DNA of 64,000 bases from RPQJ01 sp963846885 (GCA_963846885.1 CAWJXS010000020.1:434001-498000), one strand, 5' to 3'; shown: positions 8,874-19,371, counted from the first letter of the stretch. Program-made: numbers and translations. The notes: generated from the letters alone by a model not told the origin.

Positions 8874-10948
8874 GTCGCGACTGGACCTGCGCTGGGCAGG
8901 CGCACGACGAACTGGGTCAGGCCTTCTGCAGCGTGCGGCGAGGCGACGGTGCCGCCGTGACGTTCGACGATCGACTTGACGATCCACAGGCCGAGGCCGA
9001 GCCCGCGAGGCTCTGGCTCGTCACCGGTCGCACGATGAAACCGCTCGAAGATGGTACCGCGTTCGTTCTCGGTCACGCCGGGGCCCGCGTCCTCCACGGT
9101 GATCTCGATGGTGCCGTCCACGCTGCGCGCCCGCACGGTGACCGTGCTGCCTTCCGGGCCGAATTTGTTCGCGTTCGCCAGCAGGTTGACGATGACCTGG
9201 GTCAGGCGCGGGGAGTCACCCTCGAGCGGCGGCAGGTCTTCGGGCACGTCCACGACCAGCGCCTGGCCCCGTTGCGGGAACAGGCTGCTCACCAGTTCGA
9301 CCGCGTCCTGGATCACGTCGCTGACCTGCAGGTGCTGGCGTCGAATGCTGAGCTGGCCCGCTTCGATGCGGACGCTTTCGAGCAGGTTGTCGATGAGTCG
9401 CGTCAGGCGCAGCGAGCCGCGACGCAGTGACGTCACCAGCTCCTCGAGCTGTGCGCGCGGCAGGTCGTGCAGGTTCTCCTGCAGCAACTCGATGGACGCC
9501 AGTTGTGCCGCGAGCGGCGTGCGGAACTCGTGCGAAATGTTGGCGAGGATCGAGTCGCGCGCGCGGCGCGCGGCCTCGAGGTCGGTCTCGTCACGCATGA
9601 CCTGCACCTGCAGGCCGTCGACCATGCCGGCGCTGGTGATGATCATCGTGCGCCGGGAACCGTCGGCGCGGGTCAGCACTTCGGTGGCCTGCGCCTGGCC
9701 GGGTTCGCGCGACGCCACGATCGGGCACGCCGTCTCGCAGGGACGGCGCCCGTCCGGCAGCGCGCACGGCTGCAGCACGTCGCCGCAGAACCTGCCCACG
9801 GCCGCGGCACTGGCGACGCCGAGCATGCGCTCCGCCTGCGGGTTCATGTATTTCACGTTGCGGTTGGCATCGACCGCGTACACGCCCTCCACCACGCCAC
9901 GCAGCATGGCCTGCGCTTCGGCCTCGCTGCGCCGCAAGGTGGCCGTGAGCTCGACGAGGTGCCGGCGCATGTCCTCGAGCGTGCGGGCGAGCCCGTCGAC
10001 CTCCGGCCCGCCGCCTGCCGCAGGAATGGACGTGGAGAAATCGCCGCGACCGAGGCGCATCGCCGAATCGGCCACCGACTGCAGCGGCCGCACGATGCGT
10101 CGTGCCAGGATCAACGCCGCAGCCACGGCCGCGACGCTCAGCAGGAACGCGATCCAGGCGAGACGGCGCACGAAGCCGGCCACCTCGGAATCGCTCGCCG
10201 AGGTCGGCAGGCGCGCCTCGAGCAGCGTGATGCCCTCGCCGGTGGCCGCGAAGATCGGCGTGCTGGACGCAAAGAGATCGCGTGCTTCGATGCGGCGCGC
10301 GACGCTCTCCGCGCGCGACAGCGCCGTCGAGTGCAGCTCTTTGAAGTCGGGCTCGATGTTGTCGAGCCAGTTCGACAGGCGTACCAACCGGATTGGCATG
10401 CCCGCCTGCTCGGAGAGCGTGGCAGCCAACCGCTCGTCGAAGTACTGCAGCGTGACGACGCGCGTATCCACGTAATTGGGCACCACGCCGAGCGCGCCGA
10501 TCAGGCCGTCCGGCTGCCAGGCGGGCGCCAGCATGAAGCGCTCGCCCTGGTCGGCGCTGGCCTCGAGCGTCTCGGCCCACACGACGCCCTCGCCCGTGCT
10601 GGCGATGACGTTGGCGCCGACGATCACTGCGCAGGCCTCCAGGTTCAACGCCTTGCAGGTTCGCCGCAGGAACAACTCCGTCTGCGCGCGGTTGCCGGCC
10701 CGGATCAGTCGCTGCAACGGCTGCCGTGCGGCCAGCACGCGCGCCGTCGTGAGGGTGTCTTCTCCCAGGCGGCGCAGTTCCTCGCGGGCTGCGACGCCCG
10801 CGTAGCGCACCTGCGCAATGGCCTGCTGCTCGGCCTGCTTGCGCAGGAGCCCGACTGCGCTGAATGCGAGCGTGAGGATGGCGGCCAGCACGAGGCCGCC
10901 CAGCGTCAACGTCAGGGTGCGCTCGAGCGTCGCCGGTCCAGCGGCCAA
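8870..10948 (-). CDS. Membrane sensor histidine kinase (sensor, HAMP, PAS, HisKA, HATPase)
   Basis: A protein of about 692 residues. Transmembrane helices near residues 10-35 and 265-285 flank a periplasmic sensor domain of about 230 residues. A HAMP domain, a PAS domain with a cysteine-rich insert (CGDVLQPCALP, CETACPIV), a HisKA H-box (ISHEFRTPL) and an HATPase domain (NLLANANKFG, DAGPGV, GLGLGLWIVKS) follow. It phosphorylates the adjacent response regulator. The start is uncertain: the best in-frame codon is a TTG at 10948, while the ATG at 11000 that overlaps the cysW stop is in another frame. The sensor domain gives no ligand clue; position suggests sulfur status or a coupled stress signal. 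Confidence 0.88.
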
Positions 10949-10999
10949 TCGCCGCAGGCTGGCCCATCCATTCGCGTATGTGTGCAGGAATCCTGTCCA

Positions 11000-11854
11000 T
11001 CAACCCGTGCGCCGGTCGGCGCGCCATTCCACGAACGTCTTGATCACCAGCGTCACGATCGCCAGCAGGGCGAGCATGGACGCCACCGCGAACGCCGACA
11101 CGAACAGGTACTCGTTATAGAGAATTTCGACCTGCAACGGCATCGTGGTCGTCAGGCCGCGGATGTGCCCGGACACCACCGACACCGCGCCGAATTCTCC
11201 CATGGCGCGGGCATTACAGAGTATCACCCCGTAGATCAGGCCCCAGCGGATCTTGGGCAGCGTCACCCGGAGGAACGTGGTCCAGGCGTTGGCGCCGAGC
11301 GTGATCGCCGCCTCCTCCTCCTCGCTGCCCTGCTGCTGCATCAGCGGGATGAGTTCGCGGGCGACATAGGGAAAGGTCACGAACATGGTGGCCATGACGA
11401 TGCCCGGTACCGCGAAGATCACCTGGATGTCGTTGTCCTGCAGCCACTGGCCCCACCAGCCCTGGGAACCGAACAGCATCACGAACACCAGGCCGGCGAT
11501 CACGGGCGAGATCGCGAACGGCAGGTCGATCAGCGTGATCAGCAGGCTCTTGCCCTTGAACTCGAACTTGGCGATGGCCCACGCCGCGGCGATGCCGAAC
11601 AGCGTGTTGACGGGCACCACGATGGCGGCCGTGAGCAGCGTGAGCTTGATCGCCGAGATCGTGTCGGGATTGCTGAACGACTCGAGGAAGACGCGGAGGC
11701 CTTCCGCGAACGCCTGTCCGAGCACGGCAGCCAGCGGCGCGAGCAGCAACAGTCCGAGGAAGGCGATCGCGATGGTGATGAGCGCGACGCGCCCGGCACG
11801 CACGCCGGGAGCCACGTACTGCCGCTTTTCGTAACGGGGAGCGCCGCCAGCCAT
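11000..11854 (-). CDS. cysW: Sulfate ABC transporter permease CysW
   Basis: A 284-residue inner-membrane permease with six predicted helices. The EAA loop that docks onto the ATPase is seen around EEEAAITLGANAWTTFLRVTLP. It is nearly full family length and pairs with CysT as the heterodimeric channel. The CysW family is supported by ARAMGEFGAVSVVSGHIRG. The ATG at 11854 lies one base after the cysT stop (TGACATG), so translation is coupled. The kinase gene follows directly. Confidence 0.95.
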   Translation of the reverse strand: MAGGAPRYEKRQYVAPGVRAGRVALITIAIAFLGLLLLAPLAAVLGQAFAEGLRVFLESFSNPDTISAIKLTLLTAAIVVPVNTLFGIAAAWAIAKFEFKGKSLLITLIDLPFAISPVIAGLVFVMLFGSQGWWGQWLQDNDIQVIFAVPGIVMATMFVTFPYVARELIPLMQQQGSEEEEAAITLGANAWTTFLRVTLPKIRWGLIYGVILCNARAMGEFGAVSVVSGHIRGLTTTMPLQVEILYNEYLFVSAFAVASMLALLAIVTLVIKTFVEWRADRRTG

Positions 11855-11855
11855 G

Positions 11856-12752
11856 TCAGGTCACCGTCTTCTTGCGCAGGCGCGAGCGCTTCTTCTCTGC
11901 ACCGCTGTCGCCCGTACCCGTCTGTCGACGCCGGCTCCAGCCCTGCACCAGGTTGATGGCCAGCAGCATCAGGAAGCTCACGAGCAGCATCACGAAACCG
12001 AGTGCAGCCGCGCCGTTGTAATCAAATTGCTCGAGCTTGATCACGATCAGCAGCGGCGTGATCTCGGTCTTGAGCGGCAGGTTGCCCGAGATGAATACCA
12101 CTGAACCGTATTCGCCGACGCCACGGGCGAAAGCCATGGTGAAGCCGGTGACGAGCGCGGGCATGACCGCCGGCAGGATGATGCGACGAAAGACGGTGAA
12201 GGGACCGGCGCCGAGCGTCTCGGCCGCTTCCTCGAGATCGCGCTGCGCCTCGACCAGCGCCGGCTGCACGGAGCGTACGACGAACGGCAGCCCGATCAGG
12301 ATCAGCGCCACGACTACGCCCAACCATGTGTAAGCCACCTGGATGCCGAAGCGTTCCTGCAATTGCAGACCGAGCCAGCCCGTCGGCGAAAACACCGCGG
12401 CGAGCGCGATGCCCGAGACCGCCGTGGGCAGCGCGAAAGGCAGGTCGATCAGGGCATCGACGAGACGCCGGCCCGGGAACTCGTAGCGCACCAGCGACCA
12501 GGCCACGATGAAGCCGAACACGGCGTTGATGATTGCGGCGATGAAGGCGGCGCCGAAACTCAGGCGGTACGACGCCAGCGCACGCGGATCGAAGACCGTA
12601 TCGACGAAGTCGGCCCAGGTCATCGACGTGGTCTTGAAGACCAGCGCCGCCAGCGGCAGCAGCACCAGCGCGCTCAGGAAGAACGTCGTGAAGCCGAGCG
12701 TGAGGCCGAAGCCCGGCAGGATGCTCGGCTGGCGAAACCAGTTGGCAGCCAT
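11856..12752 (-). CDS. cysT: Sulfate ABC transporter permease CysT (CysU)
   Basis: A 298-residue inner-membrane permease, first of the two channel subunits. The EAA-type loop reads EEAAETLGAGPFTVFRRIILP, and the family segment GVGEYGSVVFISGNLP is present. The first transmembrane helix starts near residue 15 and six helices can be counted. The C-terminus is basic. It begins five bases after the cysA stop and is followed by cysW after one base. The order cysA-cysT-cysW differs from the cysT-W-A order of enterobacteria. Confidence 0.95.
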   Translation of the reverse strand: MAANWFRQPSILPGFGLTLGFTTFFLSALVLLPLAALVFKTTSMTWADFVDTVFDPRALASYRLSFGAAFIAAIINAVFGFIVAWSLVRYEFPGRRLVDALIDLPFALPTAVSGIALAAVFSPTGWLGLQLQERFGIQVAYTWLGVVVALILIGLPFVVRSVQPALVEAQRDLEEAAETLGAGPFTVFRRIILPAVMPALVTGFTMAFARGVGEYGSVVFISGNLPLKTEITPLLIVIKLEQFDYNGAAALGFVMLLVSFLMLLAINLVQGWSRRRQTGTGDSGAEKKRSRLRKKTVT

Positions 12753-12756
12753 GGCG

Positions 12757-14499
12757 TCAGCCGTCCGCCAGCGTCTCGGCGCGGGCCGAATTCACGATCA
12801 GGACCGGGCGCGCCGGGTTCGATTCCAGCAGTGACTTGAGCCAGTCGCGTGGAATCGCGGCCGGGTCTGACGTGCCCAGTACGAGCATGCTGAGTTCATA
12901 GGCCGCCAGTTCTTTCTGCAGCTCGTCGGTCACGGCGCCCGGACGGAGTTCGGTGCGCATGTCGAGCCCATGATCAGCTTGCGCGGCGGAGCGTGCGTCG
13001 AGCAGGTCGCGCATGTACGCCGCGCGCTCGGACTCCGCCGAGGTCGCGGGCTGGATGCCGAGGTAGATCGCCTCAGCCGCGACGTGCCGCAGCAAACTTG
13101 CGGCGACGGCGAGCGTCGCGCGCCGGGACTCCGCGTCCAACGCATGGATGACGACGTGATTGGGCAGCGGCCCACCGCCGGGCGGAACGCAGAGCAGTTG
13201 CACGGCGCCATGTGTCAGGTGCCACTCTGCGGACGCCGCGCAGTCCGGCCCCGTCGCAATGGCCGGCATGCCGGGCGGCGCGCGCTCGAAACGGCCGACG
13301 CGGGTCGCGACGCGCGTCTGCATGCGGGTAGCCAGCGTTGCCAGCAGCGTCGACTCGCACAGGTCGCGGGCCGCGCGCTCATCGGCCGCGACGGCCGTGA
13401 AGCTCGAAATCGGCGTCGGCAGGACGTGGATGCGGCGGGCGCCCACCGCAATGCGCTGCCCCACCGTCACCGGAAAGGCACGCTGCTCGGGCAGGGTGCG
13501 TGAAACCTCGAGCAGCGAACCCTGGTCGGCAGCGCCCTCCCGGCCGGGGGCGACCGGCACGGGTCCGTCACTCGCCATGCGCACGCGCAGGCGCTCGACC
13601 GCACCACCGAACAGCAGCTCCTCGACCTGCCCGTGGCTGACGAAGTTCGACTTGACGTCGGTCTCGTCGGCGCACAGCTCGACCTCTTCCGGTCGCAGCA
13701 CGGCCACCACTTCCCGCGGCACGTCACCGCCCGCGACGGGCGCTGCGCTGAAGCGCACCCCGCGCGAGGTGCGGTATCCCAGCAACAGGTTGGCGGCGCC
13801 GAGAAACGTCGACACGAAGCGGGTGGCTGGACGGGTATAGAGATCGTCGGGCTTGCCGCATTCGAGCAGGCGGCCCTGGTGCATCACGCCGATGCGATCG
13901 GCGAGCGCGAATGCCTCCTCCTGATCGTGCGTAACGAGCACCGTGGTCATGTTCAGCTCGCGCTGGATCTGGCGGATGGTCCGGCGCAACTCTTCGCGGA
14001 TCTTGGCGTCGAGGGCGCCGAACGGCTCGTCCATCAGGAGAACTTCCGGCCGGTTGGCAAGGGCACGCGCCACCGCGATGCGCTGTTGCTGGCCGCCGGA
14101 CAACTGCGCTGGCAGCCGATCGTCCATGCCTTCGAGGGCGACGAGCTTCAGCAGTTCCTTGCGGCGCGCCCGCCTTTCCGCGGCCTTGACCTTGCGCACC
14201 CGCAGCGCGAACTCGATGTTGTCGGCAATCGTCATGTGCCGGAACAACGCGTAGTGCTGGAACACGAAACCGACCTGGCGCTGCCGCACGTTCACGTGCG
14301 TCACGTCGCGGCCATGCAGTGAAACGCGACCGTGGTCGATCTCGGTGAGGCCCGCGATGGCCCGCAACAGGGTGCTCTTGCCGCTGCCGCTCGGGCCGAG
14401 CAACACCAGGAATTCGCCCTGGCGGACGTTCAGGGAGACGTCGTTGACGACCGGTACGTCCTGGTACCGCTTGGTGACCTGGTCAAGGGTGATGGACAT
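12757..14499 (-). CDS. cysA: Sulfate ABC transporter ATP-binding protein CysA with C-terminal universal-stress-like domain
   Basis: 580 residues, against about 350 for normal CysA. The ATPase domain (1-235) has Walker A GPSGSGKS (35-42), signature LSGGQQQR (133-140), Walker B LLMDEP (154-159) and the H-loop THDQEEA. A TOBE-type regulatory domain follows (about 240-365). The extra region (about 375-575) resembles a universal stress protein fold: a strand HVVIHALD near 450, helices with LLRHVAAEAIYL, then AYELSMLVLGTSD and ARPVLIVNSA at the end. The USP ATP-binding signature is not conserved. It would energise sulfate import; the extension may sense or regulate. First gene of the operon; ATG at 14499. 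Confidence 0.93.
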   Translation of the reverse strand: MSITLDQVTKRYQDVPVVNDVSLNVRQGEFLVLLGPSGSGKSTLLRAIAGLTEIDHGRVSLHGRDVTHVNVRQRQVGFVFQHYALFRHMTIADNIEFALRVRKVKAAERRARRKELLKLVALEGMDDRLPAQLSGGQQQRIAVARALANRPEVLLMDEPFGALDAKIREELRRTIRQIQRELNMTTVLVTHDQEEAFALADRIGVMHQGRLLECGKPDDLYTRPATRFVSTFLGAANLLLGYRTSRGVRFSAAPVAGGDVPREVVAVLRPEEVELCADETDVKSNFVSHGQVEELLFGGAVERLRVRMASDGPVPVAPGREGAADQGSLLEVSRTLPEQRAFPVTVGQRIAVGARRIHVLPTPISSFTAVAADERAARDLCESTLLATLATRMQTRVATRVGRFERAPPGMPAIATGPDCAASAEWHLTHGAVQLLCVPPGGGPLPNHVVIHALDAESRRATLAVAASLLRHVAAEAIYLGIQPATSAESERAAYMRDLLDARSAAQADHGLDMRTELRPGAVTDELQKELAAYELSMLVLGTSDPAAIPRDWLKSLLESNPARPVLIVNSARAETLADG

Positions 14500-14641
14500 G
14501 CGCTGGTCGTGAGTCTGCCTGGGATTTTCGCGCCATCCTAGGCGCGACAGGTTACGCCGTCAGTCGCTTAGGGGTGACATTTCGGTAACATCCGGCAGCC
14601 CATCGCCGCGCGACGCACAAGCTCCTCCTGGGACAACGAAC

Positions 14642-17021
14642 ATGACGCTTCCCGCCTACGAAAAACTCGGCGTCTTCTACCTTGGACGCGAATTCGAACC
14701 GGCCACGCAGCAACTGGGCGCGGAGATCCTGTACGACTCACGCGACCTCACCACGCATGCGGTGTGCATCGGCATGACGGGCAGCGGCAAGACCGGCCTT
14801 TGCCTTTCGCTGCTCGAGGAGGCGGCGATCGACGGGATCCCGGCCATCGCCATCGATCCCAAGGGCGACATCGCCAACCTTGCGCTCACGTTTCCGGATC
14901 TCGACCCCGCGAGCTTCAAGCCGTGGGTGGATGCTGGCGAAGCCGCACGCAAGGGCCAGACCGTCGACGAATATGCGGCAGCGACGGCCGCGACATGGCA
15001 CAAGGGCCTCGAGGAATGGGGCCAGGACGGCGCGCGCATCCAGCGCCTCCGCGATGCCGCTGCCATCGACATCTACACGCCCGGTTCGCGCGCGGGGCGG
15101 CCGCTGTCGATCCTGCGTTCGTTTGCAGCGCCCGATCCGGTCGTCGCGAACGATGCGACGGCGCTCAAGGAACGGGTCGGCTCGGCCGTGGCAGGGCTGC
15201 TCGGCTTGCTGGGCATCGACGCCGACCCGATTCGCAGCCGTGAATTCATCCTGCTGTCGGCGCTGCTCGATGCAGCGTGGCGCAAGGGCGAAAGCCTCGA
15301 CCTCGCCGCGCTGATCCGCTCCGTGCAGAAGCCGCCCTTCGAACAGGTGGGCGTCTTCGACGTCGAGAGTTTTTTCCCGGCGAAGGAGCGCACCGAGCTC
15401 GCGCTGCGCATCAACGGCCTGCTGGCGTCGCCGGGCTTCGAAGCCTGGCTCGATGGCGACGCGCTCGACATCCAGTCGCTGCTTTATGACGCGCAGGGCA
15501 AGCCCCGCATCGCCATCATTTCGATCGCGCACCTGAACGACGCCGAGCGCATGTTCGTCGTCACGCTGGTCGCCAACGAACTCGTCGCATGGATGCGGCG
15601 GCAGTCGGGCACCACGAGCCTGCGCGCGCTCTTCTACATGGACGAGGTGTTCGGCTATTTCCCGCCCGGCGCGATGCCGCCGTCCAAGACCCCGCTGCTG
15701 ACGCTGATGAAGCAGGCCCGCGCCTTCGGGCTGGGCGTCGTGCTGGCAACGCAGAACCCGGTCGACCTCGATTACAAAGGCCTGGGCAATGCAGGCACGT
15801 GGTTCATCGGACGGTTGCAGACCGAACGCGACAAGGCGCGGGTGATCGAAGGCCTGCTCGGCAGCGACGCAGCGGGCGGCATGGACAAGGCGCAGCTGGA
15901 GGCCGCGATTTCAGGCCTGCCGCAGCGCACGTTCCTGATGCGCAACGTGCACGACGCGGCGCCGGTCATGCTCCGCACGCGCTGGGCACTGTCTTACCTG
16001 CGGGGTCCGCTGACTTCAGCCGAGATCGCCAGGCTGCAGGCAGGGCACTCCGCAGCGGACTCACCCTCGCTCGCGGCCACAACCCTCCGCGGCAGACGTC
16101 GCGCCCCAGCGCGCGGCGCCGTCCATCGCTGCACAGCGACCCGTCGTGCCGGCCGGAGTACCCGAGAAGTTCCTCGCCGCCGCCGGCAATCAGGGTATCG
16201 AGTACGAACCCCACGTGGGCGCCCGCGTGCGCGCGCATTTCGTCGATGCGAAGGCGGGCATCGATGCCTGGGAGAACTGGTATTACCTGGCGCCGCTGAC
16301 CGCACAAGGGCCCGCGTGGGATGCCGCAGAAGTCTGCAATGCCGACGTCATCGAGTTGCTCGACGCGCCTGCGGCCAACGCGTCTTTTGCGGCCGTGCCG
16401 GCGAGCCTGCTGTCTGCCAAGGCGTTCACCCAGCACGGCAAGGCGCTGGCCGACCACGTCTACCGCACGTGCTCGATGTCGGTGATGCGCTGCCCGGAGC
16501 TCAAGCTCACGTCGGTGCCGGGCGGGACCGAAAGCGAGTTCCGCGCGCAGATCGCCCAGGCCGTGCGCGAGAAAAGGGATGCCGCGATCGACGCGTTGCG
16601 CGCGAAGTACGCCGCGAAGCTCGCCACGCTCGCCGACCGCGCCCGCAGGGCCGAACAGAAACTGACTCGCGAGCAGGCACAGGCGAGCCAGCAGACGATG
16701 TCGTCCGCGCTCAGTGTCGGCGGCAGCCTGCTGGGCGCGCTCTTCGGGGGACGCCGCGGCAGCGCATTCGGCAAGGCCTCCACGGCCGCCCGCAGCGTCG
16801 GGCGCACAGCCAAGGAACGCACCGACGTCGCGCATGCCGAGGCCGACCTGGGTGCCTTGCAGCAGCAGCAGGCGGCGCTCGAGGCCGAGCTGGCCGACGA
16901 AGTGGCCGCGCTCGAAGCGAAGTTCGACCCTGCCGCCTTGCTGGTCGAAACGGCAGCGATCAAGGCACGGAAGTCCGACACCGGGGTGACCGATCTCGCG
17001 CTCGTCTGGCAACCGGCTTGA
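14642..17021 (+). CDS. HerA-like helicase-domain ATPase (DUF853 family), interrupted by a frameshift
   Basis: About 792 residues when one extra base is ignored. The first part (14642 to about 16070) has a Walker A motif GMTGSGKTG near residue 44, a DPKGDIANL motif, an acidic FYMDEVFGYFPP Walker B-like segment and VLATQNPVDLDYKG, all typical of the DUF853/HerA-like family. The second part (about 16080-17021, next frame) continues with coiled-coil-rich sequence rich in Lys, Arg and Glu. The break lies in the linker near 16065-16085, where one added base moves the frame. These P-loop ATPases are related to FtsK/HerA DNA translocases; their cellular role is poorly known. The gene diverges from cysA. 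Confidence 0.85.
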
Positions 17022-17023
17022 CG

Positions 17024-17029
17024 TAGAAT
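17024..17029 (+). promoter_or_regulatory. Candidate -10 box for the DUF2780 gene
   Basis: TAGAAT at 17024-17029, three bases after the stop of the HerA-like gene, lies 31 bases before the ATG at 17061, leaving room for a short leader with a GGAG ribosome-binding site at about 17049. The hexamer is identical to those before cysB and the DUF4124 gene. No clear -35 was seen. Confidence 0.35.
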
Positions 17030-17060
17030 CGGTCCGGCTCGCCCCACCGGAGTGGCCCAG

Positions 17061-17447
17061 ATGGACGACCTGATCCGCAAAATCACGAAAGACCTGGGGG
17101 TCTCCAAGGACCAGGCCCGCGGTGGCGTCGTGGCCCTGCTGCGAGCCGGTCAGCAAAACTTGAGCCCGAAGGACTTCAAGGCTTTCGTCAACGACGTACC
17201 GGGCGCCGACAAGCTGCTGAAGGCCGCACCGCCGCCAAGCGCGCTGAGCTCGCTCGCGGGTGGCATCGGCTCCCTGTTCGGGGGCAAATCCGCGGCGGGA
17301 CGCTGGGCTGGTCTTGCGGCCTCGTTCGCCGAGCTGGGCGTCGACATCGATACGGCCAAGAAATTCGGGCCCATCATCATCGAGCATGTCCGCCAGCACG
17401 GCGGCGAAGACCTGGTTGAAAAAATCCGCGTCGCCCTGAAAGTCTGA
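17061..17447 (+). CDS. DUF2780-family protein
   Basis: A 128-residue protein starting MDDLIRKITKDLGVSKDQARGG and containing a glycine-rich centre (LAGGIGSLFGGKSAAGRW), matching the DUF2780/VcgC-VcgE family of small gammaproteobacterial proteins of unknown function. No signal peptide or transmembrane helix is evident. The ATG at 17061 is chosen because GGAG precedes it at good spacing; an upstream GTG at 17052 would overlap that site. It follows the HerA-like ATPase by 39 bases and precedes a lipoprotein gene on the same strand. Confidence 0.75.
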   Translation: MDDLIRKITKDLGVSKDQARGGVVALLRAGQQNLSPKDFKAFVNDVPGADKLLKAAPPPSALSSLAGGIGSLFGGKSAAGRWAGLAASFAELGVDIDTAKKFGPIIIEHVRQHGGEDLVEKIRVALKV

Positions 17448-17472
17448 CGCCCCAGCGTCTGGATTCCATGTC

Positions 17473-18798
17473 ATGCACCGACTGAACGCAACCGTCGCCG
17501 CGGTGGGACGGCAGTGGCCGCTTGCGGCGCGCGCGGCGACGCTCGCAGGGCTGCTCGTTCTCGCTGCCTGCACCAGGACGACCAGCAGCGAGCCGCAGCC
17601 CGGCAGCTACCGCGCGACTGTCGAGATCGCGGCTGGCAAGTTGGTGCCGTTCGGACTCGACGTGGCACAGGAAGAGCGAGGCACGGTGCTCTATGTGATC
17701 AACGGCGACGAGCGGATCCGGCTCGACGAGCTGAAGGTCGGCCCCGGCACGCTCGAGGCGCGGTTTCCCGGCTACGAAACCGTGCTGCAGGCCCGCGTCG
17801 CGGGCGAAGAATTGACGGGCGAAGTCCTGCTGCCGCGCGCCGGCGGCAAAGTGGCCCGCCTGCCGTTCAAGGCGACGCTGGGTGCCACATGGCGATTTTT
17901 TCCGGACGCACTGCCGCAGAACGCCGACGTCGCCGGTCGCTGGAGCGTCGAGTTCACGGGCGACGGCGGCCGTCGCGAGCCGGGCGTGGCGACTTTCGAG
18001 CAAAGTTTCGAGCGCGTGACCGGCACGGTGCAGTTGCCCGATGCCGACCAGCGGTTCCTGGCCGGTGAAGTCCGGGACGAGGAACTGCGGCTCTCGCGCT
18101 TCGACGGGGGCGCCGCCGTGCTGTACGAAGGCAGGCTCGACGAGCAAGGCAGGCTGGTCGGCACGAGTTGGTCCGATCGCGGCGGGGCGCGGCGCTTCGT
18201 GGCGACACGCGATGCCGACGCCGCGATCGACGCGGCGGCCCTGGCCACGCGGCTGCGCAATCCCCTGGAGCCGTTCACGTTCGCCTTTCGCGACCTGGAC
18301 GGCAAGACCGTCGCCTCGAGCGACCCGCTGTTCAAGGACAAAGTCGTGCTGGTGACGCTCGCGGGCAGCTGGTGTCCCAACAGCCATGACGAGGCCGCGC
18401 TGCTCGTGCAGCTCGATCGCAAGTACCGCGCCAGGGGACTGCAGATCGTGAGCCTGATGTTCGAGCAGCACGCAGAGTTCGAGCAGGCGGTGCAGGCCGT
18501 GCAACGCTTTCGGCAAGCGCATGGCATCCAGTACCCCACGCTGATCGCCGGTGAAGCTGACAAGGCCAAGGCCTCGGCCGCCTTGCCGCAGCTCGACGCA
18601 GTCGCCGCTTTTCCCACGGCCATCTTCATCGACCGGGCCGGACTGGTGCGCTCGATCCAGACGGGGTTTGCCGGCCCGGCAACCGGTGTGCAGCATGACC
18701 TGCTCGCCCATGACTTCGAGCTGCAGATCGAGGAGCTGCTCGGATCCCCGGGCGAGCCCGAGGCAGCGCCGGCAACCGTCGCGCCCGTCAGTCCCTGA
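17473..18798 (+). CDS. Lipoprotein with C-terminal thioredoxin-like (TlpA-type) domain
   Basis: 441 residues. The signal peptide ends in a lipobox (LVLAAC, Cys about 33), so the protein is probably lipid-anchored to an envelope membrane. Residues about 45-270 form an uncharacterised beta-rich region; residues about 275-420 look like a TlpA/AhpC-type thioredoxin fold (KDKVVLVTLAGSWCPNSHDEAALL, AVAAFPTAIFID). The active-site segment is WCPNS, with one cysteine instead of CxxC, so it is unlikely to be a simple disulfide reductase; a peroxiredoxin-like or chaperone role is possible. Its 3' end overlaps the convergent yajQ gene by 11 bases. Confidence 0.7.
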   Translation: MHRLNATVAAVGRQWPLAARAATLAGLLVLAACTRTTSSEPQPGSYRATVEIAAGKLVPFGLDVAQEERGTVLYVINGDERIRLDELKVGPGTLEARFPGYETVLQARVAGEELTGEVLLPRAGGKVARLPFKATLGATWRFFPDALPQNADVAGRWSVEFTGDGGRREPGVATFEQSFERVTGTVQLPDADQRFLAGEVRDEELRLSRFDGGAAVLYEGRLDEQGRLVGTSWSDRGGARRFVATRDADAAIDAAALATRLRNPLEPFTFAFRDLDGKTVASSDPLFKDKVVLVTLAGSWCPNSHDEAALLVQLDRKYRARGLQIVSLMFEQHAEFEQAVQAVQRFRQAHGIQYPTLIAGEADKAKASAALPQLDAVAAFPTAIFIDRAGLVRSIQTGFAGPATGVQHDLLAHDFELQIEELLGSPGEPEAAPATVAPVSP

Positions 18799-19270
18799 AG
18801 TTGGTGAACTGCAGCGGCAGGTCGTGCTCGCCTTTCTTCACCAGGGCGATGGCGTCCTGCAGGTCGTCGCGGCTCTTGCCGGTGATTCGCACCTGCTTGT
18901 CCTGCAACGCAGCCTGCACCTTCAGCTTCGAGTCCTTGATCTGACGCTGGATCTTCTTGCCGAGCTCCGTCTCGATGCCCTCGCGCAGCGTCACGATCTG
19001 CTTCGCCGTCTGGCCAGTGATCACCGGCTCGTCGATCTTCAGGCAGGCCACGTCGATGCCACGCTTGGCCAGCTTCAGCTTGAGGATCTCGATCATTTGC
19101 TTAAGTTGAAAGTCTGCAGGCGCAGAAAGCGTTATCACGTGTTCTTTCAACTCAAACTTGGCATTTGTCCCCTTGAAGTCGAACCGCTGGCCAACCTCGC
19201 GGGAGGCCTGGTCGACCGCGTTGGTCACTTCGTGCATGGGGATCTCGGACACGATGTCGAACGACGGCAT
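18788..19270 (-). CDS. yajQ: YajQ-family nucleotide-binding protein (c-di-GMP effector)
   Basis: 160 residues from the ATG at 19270 (MPSFDIVSE), the canonical YajQ start, although the frame is open further upstream. The family motifs NAVDQASREVGQRFDFKGT, TVRITGKSRDDLQ-type (KQVRITGKSRDDLQ) and the final PLQFTNFRD are all present. YajQ proteins have two ferredoxin-like folds; in Xanthomonas and Pseudomonas the homologue binds cyclic di-GMP and works with a LysR-type regulator. It is cytoplasmic. It ends overlapping the lipoprotein gene and diverges from the TonB receptor. Confidence 0.95.
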   Translation of the reverse strand: MPSFDIVSEIPMHEVTNAVDQASREVGQRFDFKGTNAKFELKEHVITLSAPADFQLKQMIEILKLKLAKRGIDVACLKIDEPVITGQTAKQIVTLREGIETELGKKIQRQIKDSKLKVQAALQDKQVRITGKSRDDLQDAIALVKKGEHDLPLQFTNFRD

Positions 19271-19371
19271 GGGCAGGACTCGGGCGGGTGAACGATGCAA
19301 TAAGACTACCTTGCGCATGGCCAGCGAGACAGGTCCGGAGGTCCTGCCCGCTTCGGTAAACACTTAATGCG

